Shown here: positions 1-8,273 of the stretch, piece after piece
Position numbering within the stretch: position 1 is the first letter of the stretch
How the letters are laid out: every line of letters starts with the position of its first letter
Source of the DNA: Candidatus Omnitrophota bacterium
GTDB lineage: Bacteria; Omnitrophota; Gorgyraeia; Gygaellales; Profunditerraquicolaceae
Length of the DNA: 16,923 nucleotides
Direction: 5' to 3'
Assembly: GCA_026387485.1 (NCBI GenBank)
Contig: JAPLLQ010000115.1
Span: 1 to 16,923 of the forward strand
Notes under the pieces: model-generated
Seen by the model: only the letters and a program-made list of their open reading frames with translations
Told to the model about the DNA's origin: nothing
Database searches by the model: none
Made by a program: the position numbers and the translations under genes

Positions 1-3000
1 TATTCAATTCATGTTTTACCGACTCCTGTTTCTCCAATGCCTGCTTGGCTAATTTAATTAATTTATGGTCTAGAACTCCATTTATCCCGTGATCCTGTTT
101 TATGGTATAACGGCTATCGGTATCCCGGGAAAATCTTGGTTTATAAAGGATGTGGGAAAAATTTATATCTTTGGCCTTGGAAGGCAGAATATTTTTATCC
201 ACCTCAAGCAGGTCAGTGCGGCCGACCATCTCATCAATGCTCCTTAGGCCTAATGAACTCATAATTAAACGCAGCTCATTAGCCACGAAATGAAAATAAT
301 TAATGATATATTCCGGCTTACCATTAAACCTGCTCTCTAAAAGCTCATCCTGAGTAGCTATTCCCACTGAACAGTTATTCAAATTACAGTGCCTGAGCAT
401 CACACAGCCTAAGACAATTAAAATACCGGTAGCAAAACCAAATTCTTCCGCACCCAATAACGCGGCAATCGCCACATCCCGGCCAGTACGCATCTGTCCG
501 TCAACCTGAAGCCTGACTCTACTCCTTAAGTTATTTATAAGCAGGGTCTGCTGGGTTTCAGAAAGGCCTAATTCCCAGGGAAGCCCGGCGTGTTTAATTG
601 AACTTAAAGGAGACGCGCCTGTTCCTCCATCCCCACCTGAAATAAGGATCATATCAGCATGCCCCTTAACAACCCCGGCGGCAACCGTACCTACACCAAT
701 CTCCGAGACTAACTTAACACTGATCCGGGCCTTAGGATTAACATTCTTTAAATCAAAGATAAGCTGGGCTAAATCCTCAATGGAATAAATATCATGGTGA
801 GGAGGAGGAGAAATCAGAGTTACTCCCGGGGTAGTGCAGCGGGTCTGGGCGATAGTTAAGCTCACTTTATGGCCGGGGAGCTGTCCGCCCTCACCCGGCT
901 TTGCTCCTTGAGCAATCTTAATTTGTATCTCATCAGCATTAACCAGGTAATTCGTAGTTACTCCGAACCTTCCTGAAGCAATCTGTTTGATCGCGCTGCG
1001 CTTAGAATCTCCGTTTGCCAAAGGAATAAAACGTAGAGGATCCTCTCCACCCTCGCCTGTATTAGACTTTCCGCCCAAGCGGTTCATCGCGATAGCGGTT
1101 GTTTCATGCGCAGAGCGTGAAATAGAACCAAAACTCATTGCTCCGGTAGCAAAACGTTTAACGATCTCCTCAACCGGTTCAACTTCTGTAAGCGGTATAG
1201 GATTAGATTTTCTAAATTTAAAAAGGCTACGCAGAGTAACCGGTTGTTTAGATTGATCATTGATAATGCTAGTAAAATCCTGATAGCGTTTAGAATCATT
1301 ATTACGCACCGCATCCTGTAAAGCGCTAATACTTTCAGGATTCCAAAGATGAAACTCGCCATCCTTCTTCCATTGATAGAGGCCTCCGCTAGCTAGATAC
1401 TCTGCATCTAACCCAAAAAATGCTTCTTTATGCCGCGATAATGTCTCTTCAATAATAATATCCAAAGATGCGCCATCAATCCTTGAAGCTGTGCCGGTAA
1501 AATATTTCTCCACCAAATCTTCTCCTAATCCCACTGCTTCAAAGATCTGAGCGCCCCGGTAACTTTGTAAAGTTGAAATACCCATCTTGGAGAGGACCTT
1601 TAAGATCCCTTTATTCATTGCTTTAATATAATTATATTGAACTTTTCCCAAGTCCGGTTTTAGCTCTTCTGTGCTAACTAAGGATTCTACTGCCTTAAAT
1701 GCCAGATAAGGATTAACACAATCTGCGCCATAGCCGAATAAAAGTGCGAAATGGTGCACCTCTCTTGGTTCAGCGCTCTCTAAAATTATACTAATCCGGG
1801 TACGCAGGGCCTTACGCACCAACTCCTGATGCACTGCAGAGACTGCCAGGAGGCTGGGTATAGCGGCATAATTTTTATTTACACCCCGATCGCTTAAGAT
1901 AATAAAAGTGTAGCCTTCTTTTATAGCTAAGGTTGCCTGACGACAGATTCTATCTAATGCCTGCTTAAAATTTCTTTTTAGCGATACCTTTGCGCCGCGG
2001 GAGGAGAAAAGTAAGGATATGGTTTTAGTCCTAAAACCATTTTTATGGATATTCCGGATTATCTCTAGCTCTTCATTGGTAAGCAAGGGCTGTCTAACTA
2101 ATAGCTTGTGCACATGGCCGGGTGTCTCCTCTAAAATATTTTTTTCCGGGCCAAGATAAGTCTGAAGGCTCATCACCAGTTCCTCACGGATAGGGTCAAT
2201 CGCCGGATTAGTAACCTGAGCAAATAACTGCTTAAAATAAGTAAAAAGAAGCTGCGGCTTATGGGAAAGGAACGCGTGAGGAGTATCGTTCCCCATTGAA
2301 CCCACCGGCTCCTGAGCAGTATCAGCCATAGGCTTAATAATCATTTTTAGATCTTCGCGGGTATAGCCAAAAGCCTTAAGAAGCTGCAAATTACCGCTTC
2401 CCTCCCGAGATTCTGATACTTTGATATTCTGGTATTCCTTTTTGATCTTATCTAATTCTAAAATATTCTCTCTAACCCAATCCTGATATGGCTGGCTTTG
2501 GCTGATTTCTTTTTTTACTCTAGTATCATCAATGACCGAACCAGTATCAGTATCAATAAAGAAAATTTTTCCCGGCTCAAGCCTGCCTGAAACAAGGATA
2601 TCTCTTGGCGAGATATCTAAAACTCCGGCTTCAGATGCCATCACTACAAAATCGTTCTTGGTAATAATATACCTGCAGGGCCGTAAGCCATTACGATCCA
2701 AGACCGCCGCGATACGGGTACCGTCAGTAAAAACAATTGCTGCCGGGCCATCCCAGGGTTCCATAAGACAGGTATGATATTGGTAAAATGCCTTTAATTT
2801 TTCATCCATAAGGCTATTCTCTTCCCAGGCAGCTGGTATAAGCATAGACATAGCATGAGCTAGGGGCCTACCAGATAAAGAAAGTAATTCAAAGACATTA
2901 TCAATAGCTGCTGAATCACTTCCATTGGGGAGAATCACCGGTAAAATCTTCTTTAAATCTTTAGCGAATAGTCTGCTTTTTAGCAGGCCTTCCCGGCTAC

Positions 3001-3808
3001 GCATCCAATTAATATTCCCTCTTAAAGTATTTATTTCGCCATTATGGGCGATAAATCTAAATGGCTGGGATAAGTCCCAAGTGGGAAAGGTGTTGGTGGA
3101 ATAGCGCGAATGGACTAAAGCCAGACTACTCCTTAGGGAATCGTCTCTTAAGTCCGTAAAAAACTTATCCAGCTGATCAGGCATTAGCAGGCCTTTATAG
3201 ATTAAAGTCCGGCTGGATAAATTAGTAATATAAAAATATTTTTTCTGTTTTAATCCTGATGAGCGGATTTTATTCTCAACCAGCTTTCTGATAATATAGA
3301 GTTTACGTTCAAAATCCAGCTCCTCTTTCATATCTTGACTTTTGGCAATAAATACCTGCTCGATTACCGGCTGGGTATCTTTAGCAGTCTTACCTATATC
3401 AGAATCATCCACAGGAACCCTGCGCCAACCAAGCAGCCTTTGTTTCTGGCTATGAATAATCTTGGCAAATATATTCTTGCATAATTCACGCTCGCTATTA
3501 TCCGTAGGTAAAAATACTAAGCCTGCGCCATATTCACAGGCTGGGGGCAAATTGATCCCTTCCATTTTACATACCTTAAATAGAAATTCATGCGGGAGTT
3601 GGATTAAGATTCCTGCGCCATCTCCGGTCTTAGGGTCGGCGCCGGTTGCTCCGCGGTGAGCCAGACGGCTTAAGACCTCTAAGCCCTGCTGGATAATCTC
3701 ATTAGACTTTTTACCTTTAATATTACAAACAAAGCCCACCCCGCAGGAATCATGTTCAAACTGCGGATCATAAAGCCCCTGTTTCTCAGGAAGACGTTTA
3801 TATCTCAT
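1..3808 (-). CDS. gltB: Glutamate synthase large subunit (GOGAT alpha), 3' end cut by window edge
   Basis: Makes glutamate from glutamine and 2-oxoglutarate, the GOGAT half of GS/GOGAT, in the cytoplasm. My reading of the minus strand stays in one frame to the window edge, about 1269 codons. Seen in order: a class II glutaminase N-terminus with the nucleophile Cys at about residue 22 (HDSCGVGF, after a short propeptide), the central domain, and the FMN synthase domain with GGDGGTGAS near residue 1058. The 3Fe-4S cysteines are C1135, C1141 and C1146 in the usual x5/x4 spacing. The C-terminal GXGXG domain lies beyond base 1, since GltB is normally about 1500 aa. The start at 3808 overlaps the stop of the upstream HTH gene as ATGA, which implies translational coupling. 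An in-frame ATG at 3820 is possible but lacks a good ribosome binding site. It shares the attenuator and box upstream of the HTH gene. Confidence 0.95.
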   Translation of the reverse strand, partial: MRYKRLPEKQGLYDPQFEHDSCGVGFVCNIKGKKSNEIIQQGLEVLSRLAHRGATGADPKTGDGAGILIQLPHEFLFKVCKMEGINLPPACEYGAGLVFLPTDNSERELCKNIFAKIIHSQKQRLLGWRRVPVDDSDIGKTAKDTQPVIEQVFIAKSQDMKEELDFERKLYIIRKLVENKIRSSGLKQKKYFYITNLSSRTLIYKGLLMPDQLDKFFTDLRDDSLRSSLALVHSRYSTNTFPTWDLSQPFRFIAHNGEINTLRGNINWMRSREGLLKSRLFAKDLKKILPVILPNGSDSAAIDNVFELLSLSGRPLAHAMSMLIPAAWEENSLMDEKLKAFYQYHTCLMEPWDGPAAIVFTDGTRIAAVLDRNGLRPCRYIITKNDFVVMASEAGVLDISPRDILVSGRLEPGKIFFIDTDTGSVIDDTRVKKEISQSQPYQDWVRENILELDKIKKEYQNIKVSESREGSGNLQLLKAFGYTREDLKMIIKPMADTAQEPVGSMGNDTPHAFLSHKPQLLFTYFKQLFAQVTNPAIDPIREELVMSLQTYLGPEKNILEETPGHVHKLLVRQPLLTNEELEIIRNIHKNGFRTKTISLLFSSRGAKVSLKRNFKQALDRICRQATLAIKEGYTFIILSDRGVNKNYAAIPSLLAVSAVHQELVRKALRTRISIILESAEPREVHHFALLFGYGADCVNPYLAFKAVESLVSTEELKPDLGKVQYNYIKAMNKGILKVLSKMGISTLQSYRGAQIFEAVGLGEDLVEKYFTGTASRIDGASLDIIIEETLSRHKEAFFGLDAEYLASGGLYQWKKDGEFHLWNPESISALQDAVRNNDSKRYQDFTSIINDQSKQPVTLRSLFKFRKSNPIPLTEVEPVEEIVKRFATGAMSFGSISRSAHETTAIAMNRLGGKSNTGEGGEDPLRFIPLANGDSKRSAIKQIASGRFGVTTNYLVNADEIQIKIAQGAKPGEGGQLPGHKVSLTIAQTRCTTPGVTLISPPPHHDIYSIEDLAQLIFDLKNVNPKARISVKLVSEIGVGTVAAGVVKGHADMILISGGDGGTGASPLSSIKHAGLPWELGLSETQQTLLINNLRSRVRLQVDGQMRTGRDVAIAALLGAEEFGFATGILIVLGCVMLRHCNLNNCSVGIATQDELLESRFNGKPEYIINYFHFVANELRLIMSSLGLRSIDEMVGRTDLLEVDKNILPSKAKDINFSHILYKPRFSRDTDSRYTIKQDHGINGVLDHKLIKLAKQALEKQESVKHELN

Positions 3809-4038
3809 TGGATTTTCCATTTATTTATATCAATACCTAACTTTCTTATCTTGGCGCGCATGGTATTACGGTTAATCCCTAAAATCCGCGCGGCCTTAAG
3901 CTGGTTGCCCTCGGTGCGCTGCAAAATATCCTCAAGCAAAGGTTTTTCAATTGCCTCAACTACGGCCTTATAAACCAACCCTTCTTTATCTGCCAAAAAC
4001 GTCTCTTCCAGCTCTAAAACTTTGTTTTTTATATCCAT
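3805..4038 (-). CDS. Stand-alone Fis-like / HTH_8 DNA-binding protein, 77 aa
   Basis: Small DNA-binding protein. Residues 34-70 form the Fis/NtrC C-terminal helix-turn-helix fold (LLEDILQRTEGNQLKAARIL, then GINRNTMRAKIRKLGI). The N-terminal 33 residues are helical and may dimerise. There is no AAA+ or receiver domain, so this is not an NtrC protein but a free-standing Fis-type module, shorter than E. coli Fis (98 aa). It is the first gene after the attenuator at 4070-4155 and overlaps gltB by ATGA, so it is made together with glutamate synthase and could be a local regulator or nucleoid-type protein. Its target sites are not identifiable here. The ribosome binding site is weak (AGG). Confidence 0.8.
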   Translation of the reverse strand: MDIKNKVLELEETFLADKEGLVYKAVVEAIEKPLLEDILQRTEGNQLKAARILGINRNTMRAKIRKLGIDINKWKIQ

Positions 4039-4069
4039 ATCTGCCTAAATTTTAATCAGCGTTACAAAC

Positions 4070-4114
4070 AAAAAAAGCGTTCATCTTAACCGATTTATCG
4101 GCTTTAATGAACGC
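4070..4114 (-). terminator. Intrinsic terminator of the HTH-gltB attenuator
   Basis: On the transcribed strand GCGTTCAT and ATGAACGC pair, with an inner CCGAT/ATCGG stem, followed by seven U (4070-4076). It lies 32 bases before the HTH start codon, so it terminates before the operon and also ends glnN read-through. Its 5' arm contains the 3' arm of the ANTAR-type hairpin at 4109-4122. Confidence 0.88.
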
Positions 4115-4155
4115 CTCTGTTCTATCTTTAAATTTAAAGCACCTACACTGTGCTT
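4109..4155 (-). promoter_or_regulatory. Two-hairpin ANTAR-type leader upstream of HTH-gltB
   Basis: First hairpin, 4137-4155: AAGCAC, loop AGTGTAG, GTGCTT (6 bp). Second hairpin, 4109-4122: GAAC, loop AGAGGC, GTTC (4 perfect bp). Both loops have A1 and G4, the published ANTAR target signature, though the first loop is seven bases unless a G is bulged. The second hairpin shares GCGTTC with the terminator, so the two cannot form together. Known for the family: ANTAR proteins bind paired stem-loops and prevent terminator formation. Inferred: one or both GAF-ANTAR proteins of this locus act here. Confidence 0.75.
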
Positions 4156-4173
4156 ACTATATCTCTCTACTCA

Positions 4174-4204
4174 TACAAGTAGAAACCTAACCCTCCTGGT
4201 AACC
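4174..4204 (-). promoter_or_regulatory. Conserved bipartite box (putative alternative-sigma promoter) before HTH-gltB
   Basis: Reads GGTTACC (4204-4198), 16 bases, TACTTGTA (4181-4174) on the minus strand, seven bases after the glnN stop codon. The same two elements with identical spacing precede glnN and amt. The 16-base spacer fits a -35/-10 pair, but neither element resembles TTGACA/TATAAT. A start site near 4167 would include both leader hairpins in the RNA. Confidence 0.5.
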
Positions 4205-4211
4205 TTTTTTC

Positions 4212-6407
4212 TTACTTTATAAAGAGCATCTCCCGATACTTAGGTAAGTCCCAGGCATCGTCAGAAACCACGCACTCAAGCTCATCCACATGCTTTCTAA
4301 TATGCTCCATCAATGGCCTTAGGTCATTGAAGTAAATTTCAGCGCGTTTCTCATTACTAACCTTACTAGCTTTCTCAAGAAGATTAACCATCTCAGCTGT
4401 ATTGTGCCTGACAAAATAAATTTTGTTTACTATCTCACTTAAGTGTTCCTTCTTATCTTTTAGCGCTGCCGGATCCACACTTAATCCAGCTGACTCCATC
4501 AACCTAACTATTTCATCAAGCGTTCTGGCGAGAAGCTTCTCATATTTATATCCTGCTGGTACGACCGAAGCGTTAACCATTTCATTCAAGGTATTAGCCT
4601 CTATCTCCAGAGTCAGATTATACATATGGATCCAGATGTGATAGCGGGCAATCAGCTCTTCCCTGGAAAATACCTTGTATTTTTCAAAGAGCTGAATATT
4701 CTTCTCCTTGGACAAGGCCTCAAGCGCTTCATAGGTTGCCGCAACATTCGGCAGGCCTCTCTTCTGGGCTTCTTTCAACCACTCCTCGTCATAGTTATTC
4801 CCTTCAAAACGTATATCTTTTGTCTCCTTAATAACTGAACTTATAACTTTAAGCACCGCAGAATTAAAATCCTTTCCAGTTAAAGTAACTTTCCTGATTT
4901 CGCTAGAAACATAATCCAAACTCTCAGCGATTATAGTATTTATCACAGCAATAGGAGTAGAAATATTCTGCGATGAGCCTACGGCGCGGAATTCAAACTT
5001 GGCACCGGTAAAAGCAAAAGGAGAAGTGCGATTCCTATCTGTAGCATCTTTATTAAACTTGGGCAACCGCGCAATACCTAAATCAATAATATCGCGCTTG
5101 GATACTTTAGCCTTAACACCATTCTCCAACATATCTAGAACTTTAGTCAACTGTTCACCTAAAAATACGCTGATAATTGCCGGAGGAGCTTCATTAGCAC
5201 CTAAACGATGTTCATTTCCTGCCATAGCTACAGATGCGCGTAGAAGATCAGCATGTAGATATACCGCACGCAAAACCGCTACTAGCACTGTTAAAAACTG
5301 CAAATTCCCTTCTGGGGTCTCACCCGGATTTAACAGATTATTACCTTTATCATCAGCCAAAGACCAATTAAGATGCTTACCGCTTCCGTTTATACCAGCG
5401 AATGGTTTCTCGTGTAGAAGACAAACCAAATCATGCCTTAATGCCACCTTCTTCATCAACTCCATTAACAACTGATTGTGATCGGCGGCAATATTGGACT
5501 CTTCAAAAACAGGGGCAAATTCGTATTGATGCGGAGCAACCTCATTGTGCCTGGTCATAAGAGGTATTCCTAATTTATATGCTTCCACTGCTACGTCAAA
5601 CATAAAATTCAACGCCCGCTCTTTGATGGTGCCTAGGTATTGATCTTCGAGCTGTTGTCCTTTAGGAGATGGAGCGCCTATTAACGTGCGCCCGGTCAAT
5701 AATAAATCCTGCCTTAAGTCGTAATAATTTTTATCAATAAGGAAATATTCCTGTTCCGGACCGCAGGTTGAGAAGACTTTTTTTACATCCTTATGACCAA
5801 AAAGTTTTAATAACCCTGCTGCTGCTCTGTTCAATGCTTCATCAGAACGTAGGAGCGGGAGTTTTTTATCTAATGCTTCTCCGTGATAGGAAATAAATAT
5901 TGTGGGGATACAGAGGGTTTTACCCAAGGCGCTCTCAATAATAAATGCGGGGCTGGAAGGATCCCAGGCAGTGTAACCGCGTGCTTCAAATGTCGCCCGA
6001 ATTCCACCTGAAGGAAAACTTGAGGCATCGGGTTCACCCTGGATTAATTTATTTCCGGAGAATTTCTCAATTACTTTACCCGGGCCGGTAATCGAAATAA
6101 AACTATCATGTTTCTCGGCAGTCAGGCCGGTCATTGGCTGAAACCAATGCGTATAATAAGTTGCGCCTTTTGCCATAGCCCATTCCTTCATAGCATCGGC
6201 AATCTCATTCGCCTGCTCTAAAGAGATAGTTCTACCTTCATTCATCCAGGCCTTAAACGCAGCAAAAGTGGATTTGGAGATATGCTTACGCATTGTCTCC
6301 GTGCTAAAGGTATTTTCCCCGAAATAGCTGGAAACTTTCTTAGGCAAGCTAACCTTATCTAATTCTACGCTTTTAATCTTAAATAAAACCTTCTGCCTTA
6401 TACTCAT
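4212..6407 (-). CDS. glnN: Glutamine synthetase type III (GlnN)
   Basis: ATP-dependent formation of glutamine from glutamate and ammonia; cytoplasmic, and the GS half of GS/GOGAT. At 731 aa it has GSIII size, against about 450-470 aa for GSI. GS catalytic signatures are visible: GPEQEYFLID, the GSIII-type nucleotide-binding stretch NGSGKHLNWSL, HNEVAPHQYEFAP and FRAVGSSQN, with a long GSIII C-terminal extension. I chose the ATG at 6407 because AAGGAGG lies just upstream and the protein then begins MSIRQKV. An upstream in-frame ATG at 6443 would add 12 residues encoded by a hairpin and the ribosome binding site itself. No second glutamine synthetase is in the window. Control is through its own attenuator (6499-6547) and conserved box (6555-6585). 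Confidence 0.95.
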   Translation of the reverse strand: MSIRQKVLFKIKSVELDKVSLPKKVSSYFGENTFSTETMRKHISKSTFAAFKAWMNEGRTISLEQANEIADAMKEWAMAKGATYYTHWFQPMTGLTAEKHDSFISITGPGKVIEKFSGNKLIQGEPDASSFPSGGIRATFEARGYTAWDPSSPAFIIESALGKTLCIPTIFISYHGEALDKKLPLLRSDEALNRAAAGLLKLFGHKDVKKVFSTCGPEQEYFLIDKNYYDLRQDLLLTGRTLIGAPSPKGQQLEDQYLGTIKERALNFMFDVAVEAYKLGIPLMTRHNEVAPHQYEFAPVFEESNIAADHNQLLMELMKKVALRHDLVCLLHEKPFAGINGSGKHLNWSLADDKGNNLLNPGETPEGNLQFLTVLVAVLRAVYLHADLLRASVAMAGNEHRLGANEAPPAIISVFLGEQLTKVLDMLENGVKAKVSKRDIIDLGIARLPKFNKDATDRNRTSPFAFTGAKFEFRAVGSSQNISTPIAVINTIIAESLDYVSSEIRKVTLTGKDFNSAVLKVISSVIKETKDIRFEGNNYDEEWLKEAQKRGLPNVAATYEALEALSKEKNIQLFEKYKVFSREELIARYHIWIHMYNLTLEIEANTLNEMVNASVVPAGYKYEKLLARTLDEIVRLMESAGLSVDPAALKDKKEHLSEIVNKIYFVRHNTAEMVNLLEKASKVSNEKRAEIYFNDLRPLMEHIRKHVDELECVVSDDAWDLPKYREMLFIK

Positions 6408-6420
6408 CTCTTCCTCCTTG

Positions 6421-6489
6421 CCCACAAGGGCACACCCGCGCAATTCCTTATAAGCGCGGGGTGCTATTTAAAATTGTTAATATATTCTA
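6421..6489 (-). promoter_or_regulatory. Possible second promoter and 5'UTR hairpins of glnN
   Basis: Downstream of the attenuator terminator is an extended -10-like TGG-TAGAAT (TAGAAT at 6489-6484) with no clear -35. The RNA after it folds into GCAC-CCCGCGC paired with GCGCGGG-TGTGC (one bulged base), then GCCC-TTGT-GGGC, directly before the AAGGAGG ribosome binding site. This could give a basal, attenuator-independent transcript or protect the 5' end. Function is unproven. Confidence 0.3.
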
Positions 6490-6498
6490 CCACAACCT

Positions 6499-6540
6499 AA
6501 AAAAAATAAAAGGGGCATTCTTTCCATGTAAAAGAACGCC
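6499..6540 (-). terminator. Intrinsic terminator of the glnN attenuator
   Basis: On the minus strand GGCGTTCTT pairs with AAGAATGCC (one G-U pair), followed by a U-rich run (6511-6499). It sits between PII and glnN, about 90 bases before the glnN start. It can terminate PII transcripts or gate glnN, and it overlaps the ANTAR-type hairpin at 6534-6547. Confidence 0.88.
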
Positions 6541-6547
6541 TCTGTTC
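6534..6547 (-). promoter_or_regulatory. Single ANTAR-type hairpin upstream of glnN
   Basis: GAAC, loop AGAGGC, GTTC, identical in all 14 bases to the hairpin before HTH-gltB. Loop A1 and G4 match the ANTAR signature. Its 3' arm is the start of the terminator stem. No convincing first hairpin is visible. If the conserved box at 6555-6585 is the promoter, the RNA would begin almost exactly at this hairpin. Confidence 0.68.
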
Positions 6548-6554
6548 CTCTACT

Positions 6555-6585
6555 TACAAGTAAAAACTAATCTTAGCTGGTAACC
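6555..6585 (-). promoter_or_regulatory. Conserved bipartite box (putative alternative-sigma promoter) before glnN
   Basis: GGTTACC (6585-6579), 16-base spacer, TACTTGTA (6562-6555) on the minus strand, starting five bases after the PII stop codon. Sequence and spacing match the boxes before HTH-gltB and amt. Confidence 0.5.
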
Positions 6586-6590
6586 TTCTT

Positions 6591-6932
6591 TTATCCTATG
6601 GCATCTGGGCCACGCTCTTCGGTGCGGATACGAATACATTCTTTTAAATCAAGAATGAATATCTTGCCATTGCCAATCTCATCGCTTCGGGCTCCCTTTA
6701 TAATTGCCTTGACCGTTGGCTCAAGATAATTATCATTCACCGCTATCTCCAATCTGATTTTACGCAGAAGGTTACCGCTTTCTTTTGCTCCACGGTAAAT
6801 TTCAGTTACACCTTTCTGCCGGCCATGGCCTAAGACCTCGCTTACCGTAATCAAATTTACCTCAGCCTCATAAAGCCTCTCCTTAACTTCTTCCAGCCTA
6901 TCCGGCTGAATTATCGCAATCACTAATTTCAT
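6591..6932 (-). CDS. PII nitrogen regulatory protein lacking the uridylylated Tyr51
   Basis: Trimeric PII signal protein that senses ATP/ADP and 2-oxoglutarate and controls partners such as the ammonium channel. Its 113 aa is the normal length. The core is clear: GHGRQKGVTEIYRG at the T-loop base and GNGKIFILDL, then IRIRTEERG, of the C-terminal nucleotide-binding signature. The canonical T-loop YRGAEY reads YRGAKES here: Tyr46 is kept, but the position of Tyr51 is Glu. GlnD-type uridylylation at residue 51 is therefore not possible. It lies 81 bases downstream of amt, the usual glnK-amt pairing, and has a good ribosome binding site (GGAGG). It probably gates the neighbouring Amt. Whether it is GlnK- or NifI-like cannot be settled from this sequence. 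Confidence 0.93.
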   Translation of the reverse strand: MKLVIAIIQPDRLEEVKERLYEAEVNLITVSEVLGHGRQKGVTEIYRGAKESGNLLRKIRLEIAVNDNYLEPTVKAIIKGARSDEIGNGKIFILDLKECIRIRTEERGPDAIG

Positions 6933-6941
6933 ATTGTCCTC

Positions 6942-6975
6942 CGATTTTTCTCGCTATTTAAAATCTAAAAAATCG
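6942..6975 (-). promoter_or_regulatory. Hairpin before the PII ribosome binding site
   Basis: In the amt-PII gap, CGATTTTT and AAAAATCG form a hairpin whose 3' arm abuts the GGAGG ribosome binding site. It has no ANTAR-type loop and no terminal U run, so it is not a member of the attenuator set. It may be a processing or translation-tuning structure. Confidence 0.3.
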
Positions 6976-7013
6976 TCCCGAGTATCTTGTTTTTACAATT
7001 CGATTACGATGGA

Positions 7014-8240
7014 CTACTCTAATACCGTGTACGCCCGTTCATGATGCTGAGTAAGATCAAGGCCCATAGCTTCCTCTTGATCATTCACCCGTACGCCAAT
7101 AAAAAGATCAACCACCTTATAAATAACCACCGTAACTACAGCTGAATATACCAGGGTAGCCAAAACCGCTGCTGACTGCACTAATAGCTGTTTGGGATTA
7201 CCGAAGAATAAACCATTCGCCCCAGATGAATTAACTACCTTAGAAGCAAATAGGCCCGTGGCTAATGCGCCCCAGATACCTCCGACACAATGCACCCCAA
7301 AGGCATCCAAGGCATCATCATAACCTAATTTTGGTTTAATCACAGTAACCGCGATAAAACAGAATACACTGACTAACGCCCCTATAATTATCGCCGGAAT
7401 AACACTTACAAAACCAGCAGCCGGGGTAATTGCGACTAACCCGGCTACTGCTCCGGAACAGGCTCCGAATATTGTCGGCTTGCCATTACGCATCCACTCA
7501 ATAAATGCCCAGCTTAAGCCCGCGGCTGCAGCTGCGCTGTTAGTAACTACAAAAGCATTGACTGCCAAACCATTGGCTGCCAAGGCACTGCCAGCATTAA
7601 AACCAAACCAACCAAACCAAAGTAACCCTGTGCCCAAAACCACAAATGGCATATTATGTGGTATAGGCACATTCTTTTCCAAATTCCTTCTTTTACCTAT
7701 TAATAAAGCAATCATTAAAGCAGCGATACCGGCATTAATATGTACTACTGTTCCGCCGGCAAAATCTAATGCGCCTAGATTACGCAGCCATCCGCCTATC
7801 CCCCATACCCAATGGCAGACCGGGTCATAAACAAAAGTTGACCATAATAGCATAATAGCTATAAATGCCGAGAATTTCATTCTTCCGGCAAAAGCACCCA
7901 ATATAAGCGCTGGGGTAATTATAGCAAACATCGCTTGAAAAATCATAAACGCCTGATGCGGAATTGTTCCGGCATAATCTGTATAGGGTTCTAACCCGAC
8001 GCCGGCTAATCCCATCCATTTTAACCCTCCCCAAAATCCGGATTGCGGAGCAAAAGAAAGGCTATAACCATATACCACCCACTGTACGCTAACTAAGCAG
8101 ATGAGAATGAAACACTGCATAAGAATACTTAAGACATTCTTCTTCCTGACCATCCCTCCGTAAAAGAACGCTAATCCCGGGGTCATCAACAATACCAATG
8201 CTGATGAGATTAAAACCCACGCTGTATCGCCAGAATTCAT
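7014..8240 (-). CDS. amt: Ammonium transporter (Amt/MEP/Rh family)
   Basis: Inner-membrane trimeric channel for ammonium. 408 aa with about 11 hydrophobic membrane segments starting at residue 7. Diagnostic residues are present: Asp159 and the first pore His167 in DFAGGTVVH, and the second pore His317 in DAFGVHCVGGIWG, matching the E. coli AmtB twin-His pair. The N-terminal signal sequence of E. coli AmtB is absent, as in many Amt proteins. The start at 8240 has a strong AGAGGAGGAAGAG ribosome binding site. It is followed by PII in the classic amt-PII order. Upstream are the conserved box (8363-8393) and an attenuator, so expression is probably raised under nitrogen limitation. Confidence 0.96.
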   Translation of the reverse strand: MNSGDTAWVLISSALVLLMTPGLAFFYGGMVRKKNVLSILMQCFILICLVSVQWVVYGYSLSFAPQSGFWGGLKWMGLAGVGLEPYTDYAGTIPHQAFMIFQAMFAIITPALILGAFAGRMKFSAFIAIMLLWSTFVYDPVCHWVWGIGGWLRNLGALDFAGGTVVHINAGIAALMIALLIGKRRNLEKNVPIPHNMPFVVLGTGLLWFGWFGFNAGSALAANGLAVNAFVVTNSAAAAAGLSWAFIEWMRNGKPTIFGACSGAVAGLVAITPAAGFVSVIPAIIIGALVSVFCFIAVTVIKPKLGYDDALDAFGVHCVGGIWGALATGLFASKVVNSSGANGLFFGNPKQLLVQSAAVLATLVYSAVVTVVIYKVVDLFIGVRVNDQEEAMGLDLTQHHERAYTVLE

Positions 8241-8273
8241 CTCTTCCTCCTCTTTTATTACTTTATTAAAAAC

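Noticed and set aside
4070..4155. Glutamine riboswitch (glnA motif) in the nitrogen-gene leaders
   Set aside because: I could not find its conserved junction sequence; the shared parts are the small loops and terminators, which fit ANTAR targets better.
4999..5475. 158-codon open frame on the plus strand inside glnN
   Set aside because: It lies opposite the well-conserved glutamine synthetase frame, has no family resemblance or ribosome binding site, and is a shadow of the real gene.
6408..6443. Upstream ATG for glnN at 6443, adding 12 residues
   Set aside because: The extension would translate the hairpin and ribosome binding site; AAGGAGG is placed correctly for the ATG at 6407.
7480..7830. 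116-codon open frame on the plus strand inside amt
   Set aside because: It is antisense to conserved membrane segments, has low-complexity Ala/Pro/Lys composition and no supporting signals.
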